DNA of 50,924 bases from Phellopilus nigrolimitatus. Its lineage: Eukaryota; Basidiomycota; Agaricomycetes; Hymenochaetales; Hymenochaetaceae. Below, one piece after another: positions 34,973 through 45,242 of the stretch (its first letter is position 1; each line of letters begins with the position of its first letter). A model generated the notes under the pieces. It was not told the DNA's origin, searched no databases, and saw only the letters and a program-made list of their open reading frames with translations. Location: NCBI GenBank assembly GCA_021029095.1, contig JAJOHG010000182.1:1-50924 (forward strand). Reading direction: 5' to 3'. The translations under genes and the position numbers were made by a program.

Positions 34973-37162
34973 ATGGAGACCGCGGCGGAGAAGAAAGAGC
35001 GCCTCGACATCGAGGCGAGCAGGACAAAGCGCCTCGAGCGCGTCAAGGCCAAGCACCGCGACCGCGGCGGCATCTACAAGCCCGCGGAGACCAACCCCCT
35101 CCTCGACATCCTCCTCGCGCGCGACGTCTCCGGGCGCTCGCCGTCGCGCGCGCGGAGAAAGTCGGGCGCTACCGCGGCCCGCGAGCGCGGCGCGAATGCG
35201 AAGCCCAAGCTCGGGCCCCGAGCCACGGCCGTGCGGAAGTCGGGCGCCGCGGCGGCGGCGGCGGCGCCCGCCAAACCACGCAGGAAGAGCGTCGCGCCAT
35301 CGAGGAAACCGAAGATTGTGGCTGAAGAGGATGGAGATGGCGGTGCTGGAAGCGCTGATGAGGCAGCAGGGAACGAGCCGGCCACGAAACGTGCGCACAC
35401 TTTCTTTACCTATCACCGCACGCCTATCACCGCACGTACTAATCTACTTAATTCATGCAGCAAACAAGGAAGCCAGTACATCCACAGCCAAGAAAGATAC
35501 GAACATGAAGCCGTCCGAATCTCTATCTAAGAGCGCCGTAGCGCCTAAGGGCAAGGGCAAGAAGGGAACCAAGAATGCTCCTGGCGAGTCTATCTACCTT
35601 ATCCCTATCTCTAACTAAATTGATCAATAAATTTGCTTGCGTATCTTTGCAGATCCAACGGCCTCAGTCAGCGTCGCTGGACCATCATCTGTGCCCGCTC
35701 CCTCCACTGGGAAGCGTCGCCGTGAGGTGGTTGAAGATGAGGATGCTAGAGGGGACGCTGACTTGCCTTCGCCTCCGAAGCGGCCGAAAGCCTCCTCCGC
35801 CTCCGTTCCTGCGAAAGCAAAGCCAAAGCCACGTACGTCTAGGAAGTCAACGACCACGACCCAAAAAGGAGCCGGGAAAGGGAAGGGGAAAGGGAAGATA
35901 CAGGAGGACCCAGTCGACGACGATAACAACGAGCCAGGCGACGACAATGCCGAGGGCGGCGATGACGAAGAACCAACTGTGTCCAAGTCTACCTCGAAGC
36001 CTAAACGTGCTGCAGCTGTGAAGACGAACGCGACCACAGCGAAGCGAGCCGGGAGGAAGAAGAAGGCAGCAGTCTCCGAGGACGATGGAGAGGAAGAGAA
36101 TAAGGCCGAGACAAGCACGACTGCAACAAGGCGAGGTGGAAGGAAGAAGGCAGTGATCCCGAAAGCCGACAAAGAGGAAGACGAAACAGACAAAAATCGT
36201 GACAAGGGCCGCGGAAAGGGGAAGGGGAAAGGAAAGAGGAAGGTCGAGCCGGTGCCAGAGACGCGGCGCTCTCAGTTCCCAAAACCCAACCTCGACACAG
36301 TGTTCGAGGGCGAATCTGAATTAGAGGAGGAGGTTGAGAAGGTGGAGCCTGAAACAATTCGTCCTAGTATGTGCCATCGTTCCCATATAGCTGAAGGACT
36401 CGCGATCTCAGTCCATACTAATCTAATCTTCGCAGTAGAACAAATAGTACCAATATCAAACAAGTCATCGGCCAAGGATTCTCGTAAACGAAAACTGGAG
36501 GACTCCGCTGCAGACCTCGATGCTCCAGACTCGATTTCCGGTGCTGAAAGCGAAAATGACCATACGTCTGTACCGAAGCGCCTGAAGTCCTCGTCGGGTG
36601 CGGGCACGTCCAAGTCAACAAAAAGAGAGGTCGCAATGCGAGAAGACGAGGAAGAAGGAACTCGAGGTTCCTCCTCCTCGAAGAGGAAGACAACAAGCTC
36701 TGCCACGTCGAAAACGAAGAAAGCGAAGGCAAAGGCGCTTGCTGCCGAAGCCGACACAGCTGAAGAACCTATTGTAGATGCGAGCGGTCCATCGTACGTG
36801 CTGTCTATTTGTGTATCGCTAATCCCTTATATCCAACAACCTCACACTATTTTATGTGCAGCGCGAAAGCGAAATCCAAACCCGAGTCGCCCTCGTCCTC
36901 AAATCCTCCAAACTTAATCGAGGACAACAAGGAGAATAGCAAAGTTTCTAGAGGGCGCGGTGCCAAGTCATTTAAAGGTACGAAAGCGAAGCCCGCTGCG
37001 GCAAAGAAGAGGACCACGGTCAAGTCCACAAGCAAGGCCGGTACAAAGCCCACCTGGGCCGCAGCAGCGAAGTCAAAATTCGCGAATTTGCCGACAATGC
37101 ACATGGATTCACCGCTGAAAGTACTGGACAGCGAGCGGGACGAGATCGACTTCCTGCCGTAA
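34973..37162 (+). CDS. lysine-rich nuclear-type protein of unknown function
   Basis: Five exons (34973-35390, 35461-35583, 35653-36366, 36436-36793, 36862-37162) give 637 residues. The second intron has a GC donor (gcgagt) and ends in tttgcag. The N terminus is the most protein-like part: KERLDIEASRTKRLERV, then KHRDRGGIYKPAETNPLLD. The rest is low complexity with many Lys/Ser/Ala/Glu blocks, repeated GKGKGKGK and RKKK clusters (likely nuclear localisation), and a conserved-looking end MDSPLKVLDSERDEIDFLP. Such composition suits a chromatin- or chromosome-bound scaffold, but I do not recognise the family. The start could be the in-frame ATG at 34871, adding 34 residues. Confidence 0.7.
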
Positions 37163-37751
37163 TTGTTTCCTTTTTTTCCTCAATAGCGCGATTTCTGGGT
37201 CCTGGCATCATTTTTATTGGTTTTCTGTGTTCCTTCGCATCCGATGCCCGTTCGCGTCCTAAATTATCTGTTCATTCCCCTGCACATTCATCTAATGCTC
37301 TGACATCAACCATGTATTGGAACCCTCAGCATCTTGCATTAGCATCGTCGCATCGTCTGTATCATTATGTTCCTGTCGTCACTTATGCAACGCTTTCCAT
37401 CCAACGTATTCCTGAATGCCAAACACATCACGCTTTCAGTGAGGCCGAAAATTTCCTTGTTAATAACTTAGACAAAGCGGTGTACATTGTTCGTTGTAAT
37501 AAAGGTCGCGAGAGTACGTAGAAGAAACGAACGAAAGCCGGAAGGCACAACACGAAAACACAGGCCTGGGGTGATAAAGAAGGTATGCAATGTATGTTCT
37601 AGTGAAGTAGGTAAGTATCAACGATTGCCGCTCCGAAAGGCAAGAAAGAAGAACAAAGAGACGAGGAGGAAAAGGGGGAGAAAAAGCGAATATCAACAAT
37701 AAAATATGCATACTTGACACTCCAATGCCAACGACGTCCACGATTTCAATG
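37163..37751. other. intergenic, convergent 3' ends
   Basis: Between the 3' ends of the lysine-rich gene (plus) and SET2 (minus). Short frames at 37312-37702 have no motif. Confidence 0.5.
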
Positions 37752-40700
37752 CTATAAATCAGTGCAAAGCGCTGAACCGGATGCGGAAACGGGCACAGCT
37801 GGCGCAGGGCCTTGATCCCAGCGCGAGCGCTTGCTTTTCACACTACTGGGTGGCTTTACGAAACTGGAGTCCCGACGAGAGGCCGTGCTATCCATCTCGG
37901 TGTCCATTTCGACGTCGCGGCCCACGACAGCGACAGCGGGTTCAGGGCCATTGACCTCAGACGCAGGGGACGGATCACCAGAATCGTTCACGTCGTCATC
38001 CGCCTCGTCGTCATCATTTCCATCGAAATCGAGCGTATCCTCGAGGCTGGCCTCGGGTTCGACGGACGCATTCGTGTTGGGAGTGGACGTCGACGCTTTG
38101 GATCCCGACCCGGAGCCGTGAGGTAGCTTCGACGGCCCCGACTTCTCTATCCGGCGGAGTAACTTCGTAATGTAATCCTTTGAAAACTTCTTGATCTTCG
38201 CGACTTTCTCATCCGATAAAGAGTCAAGATGTCCCGATTGATACGAGTTAGATTTCTTCTCCTTCTCAAGGACGATTAAGGTAAGCTATTAGAGCAGGTC
38301 GATGATATTAGCCAGCCAGTCCCCGACGTGAATGAGGAATACGCACCTGCTTGGCATGCTTTTTAAATACTTCGTGATCCATTTGATACCTATACTTGGA
38401 AAGGTACGTCACCACGACAGTCCCAACGAGTTTCATGAGTTTCTTGCTCTTGCGCTTCTCCTTTTCCTCCAGCGACAGCTCTTTCTTCTTGGACTTATCT
38501 TTCGACCTCTTACTTTTCTTCGCAGCCTCAGCCTCGGCAACTGCCTTCGCCGCCGCAGCGCGTTCCTCCTCGGCTTTCTTCGCCTCCTCCGTTGCTCGAG
38601 CGGCTGCGGCGATGACATCAGCAATTTCCTTGCGTGATGGTGCTTGTGCCTGCTTTCCACGCCTCTTCTCCTCCTCCTCCAATTGCTTATCATTAAAGCC
38701 AGAAAAGCGGTTAGCTTCGGCTGTATAACTTTGCGCAGTGCGACCGAGAGGCCTGAGATGAGAGAACATGGAGGGGTCAACTTCGACGAGGTCGCTAATG
38801 TCGCCCTTCCGGTTTCTTTTAACGTTCCGCGTTTCATCTTCAAAATTGAAGACTTCAGGGGTAACCGGCGAGTTGTCTTCATCCTCGTCCTAAACAAGGA
38901 AACAGTGTGTAAATGTAAAGTAGAAGAATTAATCTCAAACGACATGGCGCACTGCTTTCTGTCTTTTCGGTATACGATAGCCGACCTGGAGAACATCCCA
39001 AGACCTGAGAAGCTGCGAAGATATAAGTGAATCAGCACTGTATTACCGGATTGTAATAAGTGTGATGAGGTAGCCGTACCTTAGCCGCCAGTGTGCGAAG
39101 AGGCTCGTTTTCGGACTGGGCTAAAATCCGAACTGGTTCCTCTATCTTCGAATCTTCAACCTTGTTACGCTGCAACAATGGCCACGCCCTAGTACATTCG
39201 AGGACCTGTGAATAATATCATTAGCATGGCCCATGTGTTTAGCAGCAAATCATGCACTCACGGTAAGGCAGATGTCAATGTCTGTAAGGTTGTCCTCTAG
39301 GATGTTGCACATCAAGCTAAAGCCACGCAAACGCATAAGCTGCCGGAGAGCGGACTGATCTTCGGTCATCTAAGTGGAAAGGTTAGTACGGATGGCAAGA
39401 AACCCTCTGACAAGAAATCGCGCACCTTAATGCGAGCAAGCAGCTTGAGAAGCACCTTTCGACTCTGAGTTTGTCGGATAGCCTGGACAACTTTTGGAAT
39501 ATCCTTCTCGACCAGCGGCTTGAGGATAGGGACATAATCTTCGTCAAGTTTCTTGCCCTTCCTTTTCTTGTTTCCTTTAAGACCGCCCATCTCCACTTCC
39601 TCGGTGATGCCGAGCGCTACAGTACATTCAGCAACTCACACTTAACGAGCAAACAATGAAAAAGCCTACCATCGAGATAAAGGTCATCCATTCCTCCAAC
39701 ATCCGTCTGTGTTTTCCCTCCCAGGACCCCGACACAATTAGGCTCGCCGCAATAGCAAGGTTGTGCATCATGACTGTAAAGTAATTAAAAATAAGAAAAC
39801 GAGAACAGACATCTGAGGCAGAATGCAAACCCGTAGCGATCAACATTATAGTTGAATGTCAACTCTTCATCTTTCTTGATGTTGCGTTTCGCATAGATTC
39901 CCATCCGCACACGGTTTCCAACTGTCCATTTTGCGACATAGCAATTCGGATTACAGCTGTGATTCGCAAAGCGGCCAATTCCACCTCGTTTCGTCGCATC
40001 TATGTACTAGAAGCGCCCGATAATCAGTACAATGGTGTAGGCGATGAGAGGTTTGAGCGTACCTCATCTTTTTGCAACATCATGAAGTAAAAGTGCCGAA
40101 TTCCCTCATCCGCGTAGTCTCGCATTCTTTTCACGAATGAAGGCTGACTGACGACATCGCCTATGTACTCGTAGATAAAAGAATCTCTGGAAAGTAGTCA
40201 GTACGTGGAAAAGAGGAGGTTGTCCTCTGACTGACTTCCTGATGTCCGACCCGGCACGTAGACCATATCCTTTCTTTTCTGTCAGCACAACTTCTATGTT
40301 TGCGTACTGCCTGCGCTGCATGCTTTGGGAGTATTTTGACTCAAAATCAAGTTGTTAACGATTCTGAGAGTACATACCGCTGGTTTTTGCAGTATGCTCG
40401 ACAACGGCAGTCGTCCTCGAGGCACTCGACCTGCGTGAGTCTGTTGATACAGTCCGAGCGTTCCCCGCATGCCGAGTCTGGTTCATCCTCACCTGTAACC
40501 AGGAAAACGTCTAACTACCGCGAACTAATCCTAAAGTAATACGAAAAGACTGACCTGGGACGAACTGGCAATCACAGGTCATACTTTCAAGTGCCTCTCT
40601 TGATCGACCTAACGTCGAGTACTGATAATGATTGCTTTGTAGTTCCTGGAATGTTTTTAACGCATCCTCCTCCGCACGAGGCAAGTGCCCTATGAGCTGC

Positions 40701-40912
40701 GTTCCAGGCCTGCCGTTGTGAGCGGGCACGGGTGTCCCTGACTTGGCTTTCGACACGGGCTTCGACGCGGGCGGAGGCGTCGCCGACGAGCTTTCAGATT
40801 TCAGCACTGGGGACTGGGACGGCAAGCGCTTGGGCTTGATGTCGACCTCGAAGAACATCTTCACGTCGACGTCTTGCGGCTCTTGGGTCTTGATGGTGCC
40901 AGATTCAGCCAT
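37752..40912 (-). CDS. SET2: histone H3 lysine-36 methyltransferase SET2
   Basis: Twelve exons give 841 residues, all joints in frame: 40912-40555, 40492-40378, 40322-40236, 40186-40063, 40006-39831, 39773-39670, 39616-39426, 39369-39262, 39205-39080, 39012-38953, 38889-38347 and 38285-37752. The AWS cysteines ([17 protein letters not shown]) come first. The SET domain follows ([24 protein letters not shown] at about residues 243-250, [13 protein letters not shown]), then the post-SET motif (PCYCGEPNC). A coiled and Lys-rich middle leads to the SRI domain ([31 protein letters not shown]), which binds the phosphorylated RNA polymerase II C-terminal domain. It methylates H3K36 during elongation. 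Divergent from RPA49 with a 368-bp shared promoter. Confidence 0.96.
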
Positions 40913-41280
40913 GGCAGATGAAGTTGAAGCTTTGGACGTTGCGGACAGAAGGTGAGTCGCAGGCACTGTTAGTCACAGCCCAGCTCTTGATGCAAGACAG
41001 CCACAATCCTCCTTTGCCAATCAAGACAACGTCGAAAGATGTTTGCACTATGCCTGTGCTAACATAGAGTATACCTAGCAATAAATTATAAGAAATTAAA
41101 ATAAAATCGTAAATTGTAGAGTCAGAATACGACTTACGTTTGCGGCTTGTCAATGTGGTCACGGTTCGGACCTGGCGCGGCACAACTCAAGCAAATTTTG
41201 TCAACGCCAACCGCGACGTCCAAATCTTGTCGTTGCCGTCGCTGCGTCCTTGCAGCGGTACGATATCACCCAAAATCTCG
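40913..41280. promoter_or_regulatory. SET2/RPA49 divergent promoter
   Basis: 368 bp separate the two ATGs. No specific factor site stands out; the centre is AT-rich (about 41070-41125). Confidence 0.5.
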
Positions 41281-42981
41281 ATGGCTTCAATAGCTAGTGC
41301 GAAAAAACGCAAAAGAGACGAGGTGGATGATGTCCAACTTGGGTCTGAGCAAGTGACACTTGCGGTCCACGACAAGGACATCTCGGCCGTTGGCCCAGTA
41401 CTTGGTGATTATCCTACATCCTTCTTTCGCATTGCCATTAAGGATCTAAATAGCGAAAAGCCAGTTTTCCGGCCCTTCACCCTCCCAAAGCCACCCCTTT
41501 CTCGGTTTATTCGAAAAGAGATTCGACGCCGAAGGACAATGAGCAGGAGTTCGCATCGAGGCCCATACTCGTCGCCGGTGAAACGGACAGCATAGAATTC
41601 TACTCTACAACAGAGGGCTTCAATGCTAGTCAGGGCTCCAGGCGAGTCTACAGCTTCCTTTGTTACATATTCTCGATTATAATTCATTTACAGATATCTC
41701 ATTGGTGTTAGAAATAAGAGAACAAACGTCATGACTCTGCGGCCTGCTCCCATGGAGATACTAGCACGGCGGGTCAAGGCACTCAAGGATCTTGCACCTG
41801 CGGCCGCGACGAACCTCACGGAAAGGATCGAGCAGCGTAATATGCTTGGGGAGACGTTCGGGACAAGGAAAGCGCAGAAGGCTATCCGTGCTGCGGAGAG
41901 GAATAAAGTTGACGTATCTGCCATGGAGGGTGTCTCAGGACACATTCAAGATAGCATCGACGCTAACACAAAATCTCTTCCTACCCAAGGTCTGACTTTC
42001 AGTTCTTTCTTGTCAACAAGGAGGCTGATGAATGAACTCGGCAGAGGAAGCAAAAACAATCGCTGAGAGTAACCGAAATATCCCTCCGCATGACATCAAT
42101 GCTACTACTCCCGAAGATGTCTACAAGTTGCACGACATTATCCCGGAAGCTGAATTCAATGCCATTCCTGTCACGAACATTCTGGCTGCGAAAACGACGG
42201 AAGAGCGCATGAGCCACGTTCCGTACAAACGTTCCGAGTGGATCCGGCAACACTTGACGTCAATTTTCTCCGTCCCGAAACCAAACAAAAAGCAGATGTA
42301 AGTTGCTCCCATTGTATAAATTATGTAAGAATGGTTATTAATTTGAACTCACCGAAGAAAAATCATACTTTACATCGCATGCCTTTTCGCCTTCCGTATA
42401 GGCGCGCCTAAGCTCGTCAATAACAGGGAGGAGCTTCAACAGCGTCTGTGGGGAATACCGACTATTGTCTTGGACGGTATCCTGTCGCGCTTCTCGGAGA
42501 CTTTGCGGGGTAGCACCGAGTTCGTCTTCCCTAATTCGCAACTCTATTCGCTTTATGTTTATCTTGAAGCTCACGTCGCGCTTCTTTTGCAGGGCGAAAT
42601 TCACGACCGACAACCAGGTTACGCTCATGACGCACATGTTTGCGTTGTGCCTACATGTCGACAACTTCGCATCAGACCCTACCTTAATTGCCGCCGACTT
42701 GAGTGAACCCGTTTCGAGGTTCGTGTCCGCCTTCCTTTCGTCTTCTGACAATCCTTTAATCCGCTTCTACATGCAGAATTAATCAACATTTTAAGCTTCT
42801 TGGTGCGTTGCAGTGTATATACTAAATGCATTGCCTGACTGTTTTATTAGGATGCAAAGTCGAAAAGCTCAATGCGTCTGAGATCAGCCGGCTTGGACTG
42901 TCCGCAGCATCTGCCGACCACAAGCGCGCTGTGTTGCGTATTCCTCTGGCGTTCCCCAAAGTGAGAACGAAACGCAAATGA
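41281..42981 (+). CDS. RPA49: RNA polymerase I subunit A49 (RPA49)
   Basis: Supports Pol I initiation and elongation at rDNA together with A34.5. Exons run 41281-41404, 41461-41641, 41694-41989, 42045-42297, 42358-~42515, ~42592-42718, 42777-42802 and 42851-42981. Family features are GPVLASFPAL, the dimerisation region (IEFYSTTEGFNASQGSRYLIG, MTLRPAP) and the C-terminal tandem winged-helix part (GIPTIVLDGILSRFSETLRG, MTHMFALCLHVDNFASDPTL, LLGCKVEKL). The intron after 41641 starts with GC (gcgagt). The joint between RFSETLRGSTE and KFTTDNQ cannot be made in frame with canonical sites: the best donor at 42509-42510 is one base off, so a single-base indel or an unusual donor is likely there. Confidence 0.85.
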
Positions 42982-45242
42982 TGGAACGAGCTTTCGCCCC
43001 TTTTTACCAGCTTTGGATTATCTGCACGCTTTCAATCGTCCTGTCTTAAGCTCGCTGGACTACAATCTCCAATACGGCTCATCAATGATCAGTAGATGTT
43101 CGAATGGGCCTTCTTTGTATATTCCTATGATCGAGTCTTTTAACAACGGTCCTCAGCTGCTTGTCAATAAAGATGACACTATGCTCCTTTGCGCCTTGGA
43201 TCATACACATTGGCATCCCGGATATGTTCTGAACGGGCTGGCTATTGATCGATTCTGCCCGTCATTGTATTAAGAGATGGGCTCGCAGCGGATGAAGATA
43301 GTGGTCTATGATCGAGCCACTAGTTTGGGCTTTGTTATATTGTGTATACAAGGTTGGCGACTCTCCTTTCCATTCTCAGACTTTCGGCCATGTCGCTTGA
43401 CGCGTCTCTACCCTTGGCTTCTCCTGTAAAGATTGGATTGCAGTGCTTGGCGAAATTCGCAAGATACCAGAATTCCTCAGCGCGGTCTTTGTCTTCGCAA
43501 AACCACACTTGTACCTTAACGCCGGCTATGCCGTCAATGGTACGAGGTGTCTTTGTCCACTCCTCAGCTCTGGACGTCTATTCGTCTCAACCTGGTTCGC
43601 GTCCGTCACGGTCAGAGCCGTGCTATACAGAGATTCGCTTTGTACTTGACATCCTGGCTGAAGAGGTCAGGGGAGTGATCAATATCCATCAACATTACTC
43701 TTAGGGCGATGTTGATCACGCTCTCGAAAATGGCTTCAGCGATTGAATGTCTTCGACTATTATTGCACTTCTAATACCCCATGTGCACCTCTTGGAAAAA
43801 GTAGAGTTTACCTTCAGCGCCTTCCAGCAAATGGCTCCGCTGCTGGAAGGGATTGCGTCGCGAGAAATGCCTTTTTAGACAAAACTCGCTATTGAGCACG
43901 CATACCGCTCTGACTCATTTCAAGGCTCATCATTTGAAGACATTTCGGTCATTGACGTATCTAGTGCCACTCGCCTTCGCGAGTTAAGCTTAGCAGAGGA
44001 AGGCTCGATATCGCCACGCTCCGCCTACCTGTATCAGTCAAGGAGTTGCATTCAAGCGGCACATTCTTTCGGTTCGAACCAACCAAAGGCCTGGGTACAT
44101 GTCCCAATCTGACAAGGGGAGAGGGGTAAATTGAAGAAAACAGCGCGATGCAAATGATACAGACGTCGGCGGACTAACTTCATGGTTATGATGAAATAAA
44201 ATCAGCCACAATCAAGCACATGATGGCAAAATGTGTCGCAGTACTTCCACGTAATATCCACCTTTGCGAAGTAACCCTTTCGCTAAATTTAATCTTCTTC
44301 TCATATAAAACGAGTTTCTGCCCCATATCTGTCACACCATGACTTTTGAAGGCTTGAAATAGAATTTTCCTCCGGGATTGTGACCTCCCAACCTCTTCAA
44401 ATCGACAGCAAACTTTTTCAAGCATCCATTGCTTCTTCACAGCTTGACCCTATCGAATCATAAGACAGGCTGCTTCAGACTCTAAAATAATTCTATAGAT
44501 GTACCAAATCACCATTCAGTAGATTTTCATGTTGCGGATGAACCTCAAATACAACGTTCAAATTTTTCTAAAAGCCTAAATGGAGTAACCGAGACCGGGG
44601 AAATGAATCAAATGGATGTCCACAGACTCAAAGGGCGAGATTATTTGAAAAAAGGGAAGATCACAGACATCATAAGTACAAGCGACATAGTCTCGGATTG
44701 TTTGAGCTGAAGCTGAAGATTTTTTACATTGTTTGAAAGTGGCCATCGCAAATCTTGACCATCATAGCGGGTAATAATTTCTCGTTGCACAAGGGCCGAT
44801 CCAGTCGTCCGCAATGCCACCAATTTGGCGGCTGGTAGAGTGAGTTAGGCTACTTAAATAACTACTCTGAAGGACTTCGAAGCAAAGTGTGCTTATAGCC
44901 TCATCCGCATTCAAATAAGAAAGCCTTTCAATGAGTGGCGAGCAGAAAGTTACAAGGAGTTCAAACTCCCATAGAACATTTCAAGGTCAGTGGAGGAGCT
45001 TCAAATAAATATTCCGCTCCGACACTGAATGCGGTAAGCGTTGTGAGGCAAGGTTGCACACCCTAGAGCCTAGGCCGCCCCGAGCGAGACATGATCGTCC
45101 AACGCGTCGTTCACGTGATAGTCACGTGCTCTATTGGATGTCGATCTAATCTTATCGTCGTCACCAGAAACTTCTGCCTGACCACAAAACGTCAGCTCTC
45201 GGCGCTCAGCAACAGCAAGTCTCCCTCCGTTGCCATCTTCTC
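42982..45242. other. 2.2-kb region with degraded LRR-like coding traces
   Basis: No intact gene. Fragments in changing plus-strand frames look leucine-rich, e.g. near 43013-43273 and 43760-43960 (HVHLLEKVEFTFSAFQQMAP, HTALTHFKAHHLKTFRSL), as in F-box/LRR relics; stops interrupt all of them. The last ~150 bp are the Hsp78 promoter. Confidence 0.4.
45166..45175. promoter_or_regulatory. heat shock element match upstream of HSP78
   Basis: GAA-AC-TTC at 45167-45174, about 70 bp before the HSP78 ATG, fits the nGAAnnTTCn core. Two CACGTG hexamers lie further up (near 45112 and 45124). Confidence 0.5.

Noticed and set aside
40913..40966. Upstream extension of SET2
   Set aside because: The upstream start would be GTG; the ATG at 40912 is the first normal start in frame.
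44071..44080. GGTTCGAACC, resembling a tRNA T-loop
   Set aside because: No acceptor stem, D-arm or anticodon arm can be built around it; it is just a palindrome.
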